Shown in pieces: positions 1 through 5,290 of a stretch of 8,683 bases of DNA. A program made the position numbers and the translations under genes. Source of the stretch: Desulfovibrio sp. OttesenSCG-928-G15 (GTDB taxonomy: Bacteria; Desulfobacterota; Desulfovibrionia; Desulfovibrionales; Desulfovibrionaceae); NCBI GenBank assembly GCA_030266525.1, contig JAJDIC010000085.1:1-8683 (forward strand). The letters run 5' to 3'. A model generated the notes under the pieces. That model searched no databases and had not been told where the DNA came from. It worked only from the letters and a program-made list of their open reading frames with translations. Numbering within the stretch: the first letter of the stretch is position 1; each line of letters starts with the position of its first letter.

Positions 1-1031
1 GTTTCATTAGTGATTTGATTAGTGATGGACTCAAAAATAGACGCTGCTCCCGTGTCTACTCCGAGGTCGTGCAGGTAGTTTTCTGTGGTCTTGAGGTTGG
101 CGTGCCCAAGTATTTTTTGAACCCGCCGAGGGTCGTTAAACTGTGTCGCCATGAAGTGGCGCAGGCAGTGCGCGGTAAACAGGGGAACTTCGGCTTGCTT
201 GCATATATCCTGGAACAAGTATTTGATAGCGTCGCTCTGTCGCGTGTACTGGTCGCCAGTCAGGGGATTGGTAAATACATATACCTCTGCACCTGTGCGC
301 TGCTCGTTGAGCCGTGATAAAATGGAATAAAGTGTATCGCTCATGGCAATACGTCTTGCTTCCCTGTCGCCTCCTCTGCGTTTGGAGGTCCACAAGCGCA
401 CAACTCGTCGATCAAGGTCAACATCCTCCCACGGCATTTCCCGAATCTCTGAAATACGAGCAGCGGTGTGGAGTAAGGTTAGAATAAAATCTTGCTGAAA
501 CGGATTGGCTTTTTCGAGACACTTCGCAATATGTTCTTTTGGAGGGACATACCGAACGTGCTTTGTCACAGAGAATGGTTCTATCTGGCGGGCAGGGTTT
601 GCCGAAGCATGGCCCTCTATTTGCGCCCATGACCACAAGGCCGAAAGCTCTATACGGTATTTGTTGGCTGTTTTGCGGGAAATTTCTTTGGCGTACTTGG
701 AGAGAAAAGGCTTTATATCGTCGCGCACAATGCCCCTGAATAACACATCTGGCCCGACAAATTTTATGAATTTTTTTAAGACACCTTTTTTATAGCAAAG
801 GGTGTTCTTCTTCCTGCGCTCTTCAACGTCAAGAAGGTAAAGGGTCGCAACCCTCTCTAAATCCAAATCTGGTTGCGTGGAGATCGAGGTCGGCTGTTGA
901 AAATCCTTTTCCCACTGGTGGGCTTCCAGCCTGCTTTTGAACCCGGCCTTTACCCCCACCTTTGCGCCGTCCTGATACACTTCCGCTAGATACCGAACGC
1001 CCTTTTTTGTCTTGTACTTCGACACCGCCAT
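1..1031 (-). CDS. int: Tyrosine-family phage integrase, C-terminus cut by window edge
   Basis: Site-specific recombinase that would catalyse insertion and excision of the element through a covalent 3'-phosphotyrosine link to attachment-site DNA. 343 codons are readable and no stop is reached before the window edge. Residues about 1-50 look like an N-terminal arm-binding domain, 60-140 like a SAM-like core-binding domain, and 165-343 are the catalytic domain. All signature residues are visible: R192 in AARISE, K217 in TSKRRG, H288 and R291 in AHCLRHF, H310 in LGHANL and nucleophile Y319 in ENYLH. The start is ATG at 1031, preceded by GGAGG with 6 nt spacing. That start lies inside the upstream HTH gene, overlapping it by 203 nt in another frame. 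An attachment site is expected just outside the window on the left, as is usual beside int, but is not seen here. The catalytic residues make the family certain. The start is likely rather than certain. Confidence 0.96.
   Translation of the reverse strand, partial: MAVSKYKTKKGVRYLAEVYQDGAKVGVKAGFKSRLEAHQWEKDFQQPTSISTQPDLDLERVATLYLLDVEERRKKNTLCYKKGVLKKFIKFVGPDVLFRGIVRDDIKPFLSKYAKEISRKTANKYRIELSALWSWAQIEGHASANPARQIEPFSVTKHVRYVPPKEHIAKCLEKANPFQQDFILTLLHTAARISEIREMPWEDVDLDRRVVRLWTSKRRGGDREARRIAMSDTLYSILSRLNEQRTGAEVYVFTNPLTGDQYTRQSDAIKYLFQDICKQAEVPLFTAHCLRHFMATQFNDPRRVQKILGHANLKTTENYLHDLGVDTGAASIFESITNQITNE
6..29. repeat. Two imperfect tandem 12-mers in the integrase C-terminal codons
   Basis: On the plus strand, attagtgat occurs at 6-14 and again at 18-26, giving two adjacent 12-base units that differ at their ends. 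On the minus strand they encode ITNQ ITNE after the catalytic tyrosine. It may be simple local duplication. Integrase arm sites or an attachment core could also sit near here, but the window ends too soon to tell. Confidence 0.5.
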
Positions 1032-1194
1032 GCGCAACCTCCGTCAATGCTGTAGCTTCCCATAAAAAGCGGGCAGAGCGCAAGGTGGTGCCGCCACCCA
1101 TTAGAATATGTGGAAGTTTGCGCCACGACTTGCGGAAAGTCTCGCGGCTCACCTTCATCTTTTCGCACATTTCTTCTGGTGTAAGAAATTCCAT
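829..1194 (-). CDS. Excisionase-like helix-turn-helix protein overlapping integrase
   Basis: Small DNA-binding protein directly upstream of the integrase, the usual place for an excisionase or recombination directionality factor. Residues about 3-25 (LTPEEMCEKMKVSRETFRKS) fit the helix-turn-helix of MerR/Xis-type proteins, with the turn at KVSRETF. The region after it (LMGGGTTLRSARFLWEA) fits the wing and the end of such a domain near residue 50. ATG at 1194 is preferred over ATG at 1200, because the GGGGAG ribosome site lies about 8 nt before the former and only 2 nt before the latter. The ORF is 121 codons long, but residues from about 55 onward overlap the integrase in another frame and are glycine/arginine-rich low-complexity sequence. 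That tail may be a by-product of the overlap rather than a folded domain. It could instead be a transcriptional regulator; Xis function is inferred from position and fold only. Confidence 0.75.
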   Translation of the reverse strand: MEFLTPEEMCEKMKVSRETFRKSWRKLPHILMGGGTTLRSARFLWEATALTEVAHGGVEVQDKKGRSVSSGSVSGRRKGGGKGRVQKQAGSPPVGKGFSTADLDLHATRFGFREGCDPLPS

Positions 1195-1224
1195 AGCCAT
1201 CTCTCCCCCCAGCCTACGCCGGGC

Positions 1225-1473
1225 CTATTCGTCGTTGTTGGTGGTGATGGGTTTGGGGTGGTGCGCGGGGCAATCCCGAACAAATGCCTCGCCATTCGGA
1301 AGGAAACACGTCACTTCACCATCGTCATACCTGCGTGTTCTGAATGCGGCAAAGGGTACCGGGAGTGGTACCGCCCCATCCGGCCAGCGGCAACTTCCAA
1401 GAGTGAAGTTTCCAGACGTGGTTTCCCACTCCCCGCACCACTTACAGTTCAAGCAATTCTTGGCGGTGGGCAT
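1225..1473 (-). CDS. Cysteine-rich small phage protein, probable zinc binder
   Basis: 82-residue protein that I do not recognise as a named family. The N-terminus carries three evenly spaced cysteines (NCLNCKWC, C7, C10 and C13), with further cysteines at C28, C56 and C68. This suggests a zinc ribbon or an iron-sulfur site, with zinc more likely in a phage early operon. No membrane segment or signal peptide is seen. The start chosen is ATG at 1473, which has AAGGA about 7 nt upstream; reading further upstream in the same frame only shadows the 30-residue membrane ORF. That ORF's stop codon lies 2 nt before this start, so the two are probably translationally coupled. The HTH gene follows after about 30 nt. 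The function is unknown. Confidence 0.8.
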   Translation of the reverse strand: MPTAKNCLNCKWCGEWETTSGNFTLGSCRWPDGAVPLPVPFAAFRTRRYDDGEVTCFLPNGEAFVRDCPAHHPKPITTNNDE

Positions 1474-1475
1474 GG

Positions 1476-1568
1476 CTACTTCCTTGTTGCACAGTGGATT
1501 GCGAAAGCGCAGAGGGCAAAACAGCCCACAATATATACACACGCTACTATGGAAGAATCTTCCATCAT
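1476..1568 (-). CDS. 30-residue single-span membrane microprotein
   Basis: Small ORF that exactly fills the gap between two better genes. It starts MMEDSS, has an unbroken hydrophobic stretch from about I7 to I24 (IVACVYIVGCFALCAFAI) and ends in a short basic tail HCATRK, so an N-out/C-in single transmembrane helix is predicted by the positive-inside rule. Four cysteines (C10, C16, C20, C26) lie in or next to the span. The ribosome site GGAG is 8 nt before ATG 1568; a second ATG follows at 1565. The upstream gene's TAG ends 3 nt before this start, and its own TAG lies 2 nt before the next start. This tight fit argues for a real gene. The role is unknown. Small phage membrane proteins can act in superinfection exclusion or membrane interference, but nothing in the sequence shows which. 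Confidence 0.6.
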   Translation of the reverse strand: MMEDSSIVACVYIVGCFALCAFAIHCATRK

Positions 1569-1584
1569 GGCCTATTCTCCTTCC
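1565..1584. repeat. Junction repeat copy 1 (exact 20-mer shared with 1952-1971)
   Basis: Read on the minus strand, this copy spans the last codons of the zinc-binding gene (GAA GGA GAA TAG), the ribosome site GGAG and the start of the 30-residue ORF. The same 20 bases recur at 1952-1971, again as the end of one gene plus the ribosome site and start of the next. Confidence 0.9.
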
Positions 1585-1955
1585 TCGTCATCGTCGCCCC
1601 AAATACCTTCCACGATTTCGCATACCTTCGCGCGGGCCGCTGGTGTAAATTGTGAAAACTTGGCCCACGGGAGTTCGTCCTGAAAATCGAAAACGAAGGT
1701 GCGCACGTCATACCACAGGCCCCCGTAAACGAACGAACAGAACAGGGCTTCGCGGACAGATGCACAATCGAGGCATGTCTTGAAGCTGCCGGGAGTTCCT
1801 TCCCATATACCGGACTCGTAGCAGTACATTTCCCCCGGCAGTATCTTGCGTCCACACTCGAAACACTTATGTTCTTTTCGGGCCTTGCGGTTCACGGAAT
1901 TAAAGGCTTCGGGCATGCCGTCAGCGTTCCAGTTGCTATCGATTACACAACTCAT
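1572..1955 (-). CDS. Phage zinc-finger-like protein (two CxxC knuckles)
   Basis: 127-residue cytoplasmic protein. The N-terminal half holds ARKEHKCFECGRKILPGE with C31 and C34, followed by TCLDC with C61 and C64, a four-cysteine zinc site separated by the conserved-looking SGIWEG segment. I recognise this as a type common in prophages and annotated only as hypothetical. The C-terminal half is aromatic-rich (FVYGGLWYDVRTFVFDF), and the tail is acidic (DDDEEGE). ATG at 1955 has GGAG 8 nt upstream and lies 3 nt after the stop of the DPPH methyltransferase. The downstream 30-residue ORF begins 3 nt after this stop. The protein may bind nucleic acid or a partner protein through the zinc site; no enzymatic motif is visible. 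Confidence 0.88.
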   Translation of the reverse strand: MSCVIDSNWNADGMPEAFNSVNRKARKEHKCFECGRKILPGEMYCYESGIWEGTPGSFKTCLDCASVREALFCSFVYGGLWYDVRTFVFDFQDELPWAKFSQFTPAARAKVCEIVEGIWGDDDEEGE

Positions 1956-1971
1956 GGCCTATTCTCCTTCC
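1952..1971. repeat. Junction repeat copy 2 (exact 20-mer shared with 1565-1584)
   Basis: On the minus strand this copy covers the terminal codons GAA GGA GAA TAG of the DPPH methyltransferase, GGAG, and the ATGA start of the zinc-binding gene. The flanks also share sequence with the next junction upstream: fourteen bases at 1969-1982 recur at 2484-2497 (see findings). Confidence 0.9.
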
Positions 1972-2474
1972 GGCGCTGCGGGCTTCATAAACACCAACCA
2001 ATGCGTCCCGGCCTTCTTGCCGGACGTGTTCCCAAACAACGGCTGATGCGGCGTAAGCACCAAAACCTCGCGCAATTTCACCTGTGTTTCGTTCCACTTA
2101 AAGACCAACACGCCGCCATCCTCCAGGACGCGGAAGCACTCGCGGAACCCCGCCCGCAAGTCTTCCCGCCAATCGTGGCCAAGCACGCCATACTTGGCGG
2201 CAAGCCACGACTTTGCCCCGGCCCTGACCATGTGCGGCGGGTCGAACGTCACCAGCCGGAACGTGTTGTCGGCAAAAGGCAGGGCGCGAAAATCCATCAG
2301 CATATCAGGGTGGACATGAATTACCCGCTTGCCGTCAGTTTTGCCGTGTGAACGGTCGGTGACGGTCAAGGTTTCGGCCCGGCAGTCACCAAAGACCACA
2401 ACGGGGTTTTGCCGGTCAAACCACATCATGCGGCCACCACAGCAGGGGTCGAGGATTTGCTTTTGGGTGTTCAT
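1959..2474 (-). CDS. Phage SAM-dependent methyltransferase with DPPH motif
   Basis: 171-residue class I S-adenosylmethionine-dependent methyltransferase of a compact phage type. The N-terminal ILDPCCGGRMMWFD (residues 7-20) replaces the usual FxGxG SAM loop. VVVFGD (25-30) is the acidic strand-2 region. VTFDPPH (75-81) is a catalytic motif IV of the N4-cytosine/N6-adenine type with His in the place of Tyr, and LEDGGVLVFKWNE (117-129) is the strand after it. No target-recognition domain is present, so the substrate could be DNA or something else. ATG at 2474 is chosen because GGAG lies 8 nt upstream and it overlaps the Lar gene stop as ATGA; the frame extends further upstream but only inside that gene. 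The family recurs in phages in early/accessory regions. It is probably a solitary modification enzyme, since no endonuclease gene is nearby. Confidence 0.88.
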   Translation of the reverse strand: MNTQKQILDPCCGGRMMWFDRQNPVVVFGDCRAETLTVTDRSHGKTDGKRVIHVHPDMLMDFRALPFADNTFRLVTFDPPHMVRAGAKSWLAAKYGVLGHDWREDLRAGFRECFRVLEDGGVLVFKWNETQVKLREVLVLTPHQPLFGNTSGKKAGTHWLVFMKPAAPEGE

Positions 2475-2869
2475 TCTGCTGGCTCCGGCGCTGCGGGTAA
2501 AGGTTTCCATGCGTCAGGGTCCAGCATCATGTCGTAGACATTGCGCCAAGTACCCATCTTGTCCCACCGAGCGGCTTGCACCAAGCAAATAGACTGCATG
2601 CTGTAGGTCAGGATGAACGTCCCATCTTTCGGAGCCGTATCCATCGGTTGCCACCCCTGAGCGCGGCGGTTCCAGGCGGCGATGGCGGATTCAGGGGTGG
2701 AACTTCCGACAACCCCTTGGTATTTCCCGCCACACCTTATGCAGTTGACGAAATAAAATACGTTCTGCGTCCATCCTTCCTCGGCGGCGTAGTCTGGGTC
2801 GTACGTTGTAGTTCCAACGCTTGCCTTACCCCCGCAAAAGGGGCACGGCATAAGTTCGGGGTTATTCAT
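2471..2869 (-). CDS. Lar-type restriction alleviation protein fused to DUF551-like domain
   Basis: 132 residues in two parts. Residues 1-70 match the Lar restriction-alleviation family: MPCPFCGGKA (C9, C12), VNCIRCGG (C43, C46) and the typical ending AIAAWNRRA (62-70), together a zinc-ribbon fold. In Rac prophage, Lar weakens host type I restriction by aiding modification; many family members are unstudied. Residues 73-126 (WQPMDTAPKDGTFILTY, then WKPLP) fit the DUF551-type tail common in phage proteins, rich in spaced tryptophans. ATG at 2869 overlaps the upstream zinc-ribbon gene by 8 nt, and the stop overlaps the next start as ATGA. The sequence supports both domain calls well. An anti-restriction role is inferred from the family and from the three methyltransferase-like genes close by. 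Confidence 0.87.
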   Translation of the reverse strand: MNNPELMPCPFCGGKASVGTTTYDPDYAAEEGWTQNVFYFVNCIRCGGKYQGVVGSSTPESAIAAWNRRAQGWQPMDTAPKDGTFILTYSMQSICLVQAARWDKMGTWRNVYDMMLDPDAWKPLPAAPEPAE

Positions 2870-3056
2870 GGTTTTGTTCCCCTAACACCGCCAACCGCTT
2901 GTGCTGACGGGTAAAAAACGCCCAATGGTGCTTAAGCGCCACCACGCCTATATAGTCGCAATCCTCGGTCCAGCATTCGTACGCGTCCTCACCAAGACTG
3001 CGGGTCCGCTTGCGACAGCCGGGACATAGGGGGTTGTGGCGTTTGTCGTCTTTCAT
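2862..3056 (-). CDS. Small zinc-ribbon phage protein
   Basis: 64-residue basic protein with a clear four-cysteine zinc ribbon: LCPGC (C11, C14) and ECWTEDC (C28, C33), spaced like zinc ribbons that bind nucleic acid or protein. The C-terminal half is helical and basic (HHWAFFTRQHKRLA). ATG at 3056 is selected because GAGGA precedes it by about 5 nt and it lies just after the stop of the cytosine-methyltransferase-like gene; the longer frame upstream runs inside that gene. It overlaps the Lar gene by 8 nt. No named family is recognised. It may be an accessory factor for one of the neighbouring modification proteins, but only proximity suggests that. Confidence 0.82.
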   Translation of the reverse strand: MKDDKRHNPLCPGCRKRTRSLGEDAYECWTEDCDYIGVVALKHHWAFFTRQHKRLAVLGEQNHE

Positions 3057-3063
3057 GGTATCC

Positions 3064-3696
3064 TCACATCGCCGCTTCGACGGCAACTTTCGCGTTTGCT
3101 TCAAACACCGCTCTCGCAAACCCTGCCGGAGTAGCAGCCCGCAAATTCGCCCGGTCTTCGCTCGGCGGCAATAAATGCATACGGCTACCTTGCTCTGGCG
3201 GCATGGGGCGCTTGTCAGGCATCACAAAGCCCCCCCCGGTCCAGAGGCATGTGCGCTTGGTGTACAGGTCGTCTTCGCCACCGGGATAGCCTGCGTAATC
3301 GCAAGGATTGAACGTGTGGTCAGGCTTGCGCCAGTAACTTGATACCGTGCTTACCGGGTTTTCGATCATGTACGGTGCGCCGGTCCACTCAGCGATGCGA
3401 ATAGCCTGATAGAATAGCCGGATAGCCCCGGACAACGCACCCAATCCTTTGTCTTGAAACCACCGTGCGCCAGATACCGCCACGTCCGTGCAGGGCGGGA
3501 AGAACGCCGCGAATGATATCTCCCCACGCGGAGGCAACCAATCCAGCATGTCCGCGCCAACCTTGATAATGTTGCCCTCGCGGTGTTCCCCGGCAGGGTG
3601 CTGGAGGTCCACGCAGTAGCATGTATACCCGGCATCGGCCCAGGGGCGTACCATTGTGGTGGTGTAGTCAAAGCAGCTTATGACTGTTCCGGGCAT
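3064..3696 (-). CDS. Minimal C5-cytosine DNA methyltransferase-like protein
   Basis: 210-residue Rossmann-like protein resembling the catalytic half of C5-cytosine DNA methyltransferases. Residues 5-30 (VISCFDYTTTMVRPWADAG, then CVDLQH) stand for motifs I and II, though FDYTTTM departs from FxGxG. FFPPCT (65-70) corresponds to motif IV with candidate catalytic Cys69, but T replaces the usual Q. MIENP (110-114) corresponds to motif VI (ENV in typical enzymes), and GFARAVFEAN (192-201) to motif X. There is little room for a target-recognition domain. I recall phage proteins of the same size labelled DNA cytosine methyltransferase. ATG at 3696 has GGAGG 5 nt upstream and overlaps the coiled-coil gene by 19 nt. 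It may be a solitary anti-restriction methylase or a related enzyme acting on another pyrimidine substrate. Confidence 0.82.
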   Translation of the reverse strand: MPGTVISCFDYTTTMVRPWADAGYTCYCVDLQHPAGEHREGNIIKVGADMLDWLPPRGEISFAAFFPPCTDVAVSGARWFQDKGLGALSGAIRLFYQAIRIAEWTGAPYMIENPVSTVSSYWRKPDHTFNPCDYAGYPGGEDDLYTKRTCLWTGGGFVMPDKRPMPPEQGSRMHLLPPSEDRANLRAATPAGFARAVFEANAKVAVEAAM

Positions 3697-4343
3697 TGTT
3701 CCTCCAGCGCGGCCAGGTTTTTGCGGGCTTCGTGCGCTACTCCTATTGCATGCACCGATGACGCACACATTGCTTGGTAGGCCGGACCATGCATTTTACC
3801 TACAAAAGTTCCTCGGAATTTACCGCACTCCATTTCCCATTCCAACGCCTCCACCAACTCCCCCTGCGCCGCGTTGACGGCTTTCAGGTGGGCAAGCTGA
3901 CGCCACAGACATTCGGGCAGCGTTTCTATGGTGTCCACGCCTGCGGTGGATTCAGGGCCACAAAACTCGGCAAGGACGTCCTCAATGGCCTTTTGGTCCT
4001 GCGCGGCGGCTTCGCGTAGGCGGGCGTTTTCGGCTTTCATGCGTTCGTCCTGTTCCCGCGTTTCCTCAAGGCAGTTGGAGTACCCCACGTTACAGTAATG
4101 CCGTTCGGCATCTGATAGCTGTGCCTTCAGGTCTGTAATTTTGCGGTTGAGCTTGGCGTTTTCGGCGCGGAGGGCGTCGTTGTCCGCTTCCCGAATGTAG
4201 ACGTGAACGCGAATCGGTGGCTTCCACTCTTGGGCACTAGCCAACCTCCGGTCAACATCGTCCCTTGACGGATGAAAAGAAACGCCGCCGCTTGTTACAG
4301 TGAGGTACGGAAAGTCCTGGGAATCAAAACTAGACAGGTCCAT
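3678..4343 (-). CDS. Coiled-coil phage protein of unknown function
   Basis: 221-residue soluble protein of no recognised family. Residues 1-50 form a compact start with a short beta-like stretch (IRVHVYI at 44-50). Residues about 54-82 (NDALRAENAKLNRKITDL onward) and 93-125 (EETREQDERMKAENARLR onward) read as two coiled-coil helices with heptad-like leucines. The rest (about 140-221) is mixed helix with five cysteines (C84, C91, C128, C145, C173) scattered through the whole protein. ATG at 4343 has GGAGG about 8 nt upstream and overlaps the preceding winged-helix-like gene by 14 nt; the frame continues upstream only as a shadow of that gene. Similar coiled-coil early proteins are common and variable in prophages. 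No enzymatic motif or membrane span is seen. Confidence 0.85.
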   Translation of the reverse strand: MDLSSFDSQDFPYLTVTSGGVSFHPSRDDVDRRLASAQEWKPPIRVHVYIREADNDALRAENAKLNRKITDLKAQLSDAERHYCNVGYSNCLEETREQDERMKAENARLREAAAQDQKAIEDVLAEFCGPESTAGVDTIETLPECLWRQLAHLKAVNAAQGELVEALEWEMECGKFRGTFVGKMHGPAYQAMCASSVHAIGVAHEARKNLAALEEQCPEQS

Positions 4344-4542
4344 CTTCTTTTCCTCCGAGCGCCTCGCGGCCTTTGGGGGGTATGTGAAAATGGATGCCCC
4401 CATTGTTTTTGCGCCAAAACTCAAGCAGTCCTTTTCGGCGTAAGGCATTTAATGTGCTGGCATTCCAAAAGGACGCGCTGTGCAGCATTTGTGCTGCCTC
4501 CAACGCCTTCCGCATTGCCGGGGTTAGCTTGGGCTTGATCAT
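4330..4542 (-). CDS. Small winged-helix-like DNA-binding protein
   Basis: 70-residue protein with the pattern of a single winged helix: KLTPAMRKALEAAQML (helix 1), ASTLNALRRKGLLEFW (recognition helix followed by a strand), a short glycine-containing wing (NNGGIHFHIP) and the closing PKGREAL often seen in MarR- and PadR-like folds. It is too short for a full regulator with a dimerisation helix and could be an accessory or transcription factor of the phage. ATG at 4542 overlaps the upstream stop as ATGA, and a G-rich ribosome site (GGGGGG) is 5 nt before it. The in-frame GTG at 4560 is less likely. The fold call rests on pattern only. Confidence 0.75.
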   Translation of the reverse strand: MIKPKLTPAMRKALEAAQMLHSASFWNASTLNALRRKGLLEFWRKNNGGIHFHIPPKGREALGGKEDGPV

Positions 4543-4814
4543 ACGCACCCCCCGCAGCACCCCAAAGGAACATTTGCGTTAACCATATCCACGACAGCGG
4601 GACGCAGGATTTCGGGAAAGTTATCCGGAAAATCTACGCGCCACTCCCCGGCAGAAATATGCTCCATCCATTCATCATCAAACAAAACGGCTCCCCCGGA
4701 AGAAAGGCAGTGGTCCCACGAAAATTCTTCGTTTCCCGCCTTAAACTTCAAGGTGCCCGAGCAGAGATTGGGGTAGCTGCCGTCGTAGGAAATGAACACT
4801 ATCTGCCCACCCAT
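4539..4814 (-). CDS. Conserved phage protein ending in CCGGCV
   Basis: 91-residue protein, mostly beta-rich. Its N-terminus (IVFISYDGSYPNLCSGTL) and its C-terminal NANVPLGCCGGCV form a pattern I recall from uncharacterised phage proteins. Cysteines at C18 and C36 and the terminal C-C-G-G-C cluster could bind metal or form a redox-sensitive site. The middle (VLFDDEWMEHISAGEWRVDFPDNFPEI) is acidic and aromatic. ATG at 4814 is preferred over the in-frame GTG at 4817 because GAGGGGG lies about 7 nt upstream and the ATG overlaps the Dam-type gene stop as TGATG. No function is known to me. Confidence 0.8.
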   Translation of the reverse strand: MGGQIVFISYDGSYPNLCSGTLKFKAGNEEFSWDHCLSSGGAVLFDDEWMEHISAGEWRVDFPDNFPEILRPAVVDMVNANVPLGCCGGCV

Positions 4815-5290
4815 CACGCACCCCCTCGCGCCGCCATAGTTTCAACTCGCACCGGATGAGCATCGGCGGTTATCACAACCAACGCCGAAGGAAACGGCGC
4901 ACTAGAATCAGCCCCAACAAACCGCACCCGGCCTGCCAAAAACACTACTGTCACACCTGGCCGCATGACATAACCATGCCACCACTTGTTATCCGTGCGG
5001 GACGCGACCAGGGCGACTACAAGCTTGGCGCGTCCGGCCTGCACCTCGGCATGGGCTTTTGCCAGCCATTTGCCGGGTTCGGACTTGTACGGTGGATTAC
5101 ACCAGCATGTGCCGAACCACGGGCTACGCAATCCATCGTATGTCGGGTCATAAAAGGCGTCACACTTGGCGTTATGGGGTAACGCGCACACATCAAGGTC
5201 AAACGGCCCCCATTTTTCATTACACCGGGCAAACAATTCTGGCGGGGTTTCCCAATCCATCTTGTCGGATTTGTAGTGGACGGGGTTCAT
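4814..5290 (-). CDS. Phage Dam-type DNA N6-adenine methyltransferase
   Basis: 158-residue member of the phage N-6-adenine-methyltransferase family (Dam_MT type), which transfers a methyl group from S-adenosylmethionine to adenine in DNA. The characteristic start MDWETPPELF (11-20) is present. DLDVCA (31-36) belongs to the SAM-binding region, and WCNPPY (63-68) is motif IV, a variant of DPPY/NPPY. SRTDNKWWHGYV (98-109) and FLAGRVRFVG (117-126) are further family hallmarks. The length is normal for the family. ATG at 5290 has AGGAG about 8 nt upstream and overlaps the Ead/Ea22-like stop as ATGA; the frame extends upstream only within that gene. As in other phages, it is probably a solitary methylase protecting phage DNA or marking replication; the recognition site cannot be read from the sequence. 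Confidence 0.93.
   Translation of the reverse strand: MNPVHYKSDKMDWETPPELFARCNEKWGPFDLDVCALPHNAKCDAFYDPTYDGLRSPWFGTCWCNPPYKSEPGKWLAKAHAEVQAGRAKLVVALVASRTDNKWWHGYVMRPGVTVVFLAGRVRFVGADSSAPFPSALVVITADAHPVRVETMAARGGA

Noticed and set aside
136..739. Several 66-96 codon frames on both strands inside the integrase region
   Set aside because: The integrase frame on the minus strand is continuous from 1031 to the window edge with all catalytic residues, which explains this stretch.
962..1648. Plus-strand open frames of 228 and 191 codons opposite the HTH and cysteine-rich genes
   Set aside because: Both are antisense shadows with serine/proline/arginine-rich products and no recognisable domain, while the minus strand carries motif-bearing, well-spaced genes.
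3230..3238. A G8 run inside the cytosine-methyltransferase-like gene, considered as a frameshift
   Set aside because: The frame stays open with family-like residues on both sides (TGGGFVMP), so no shift is needed.
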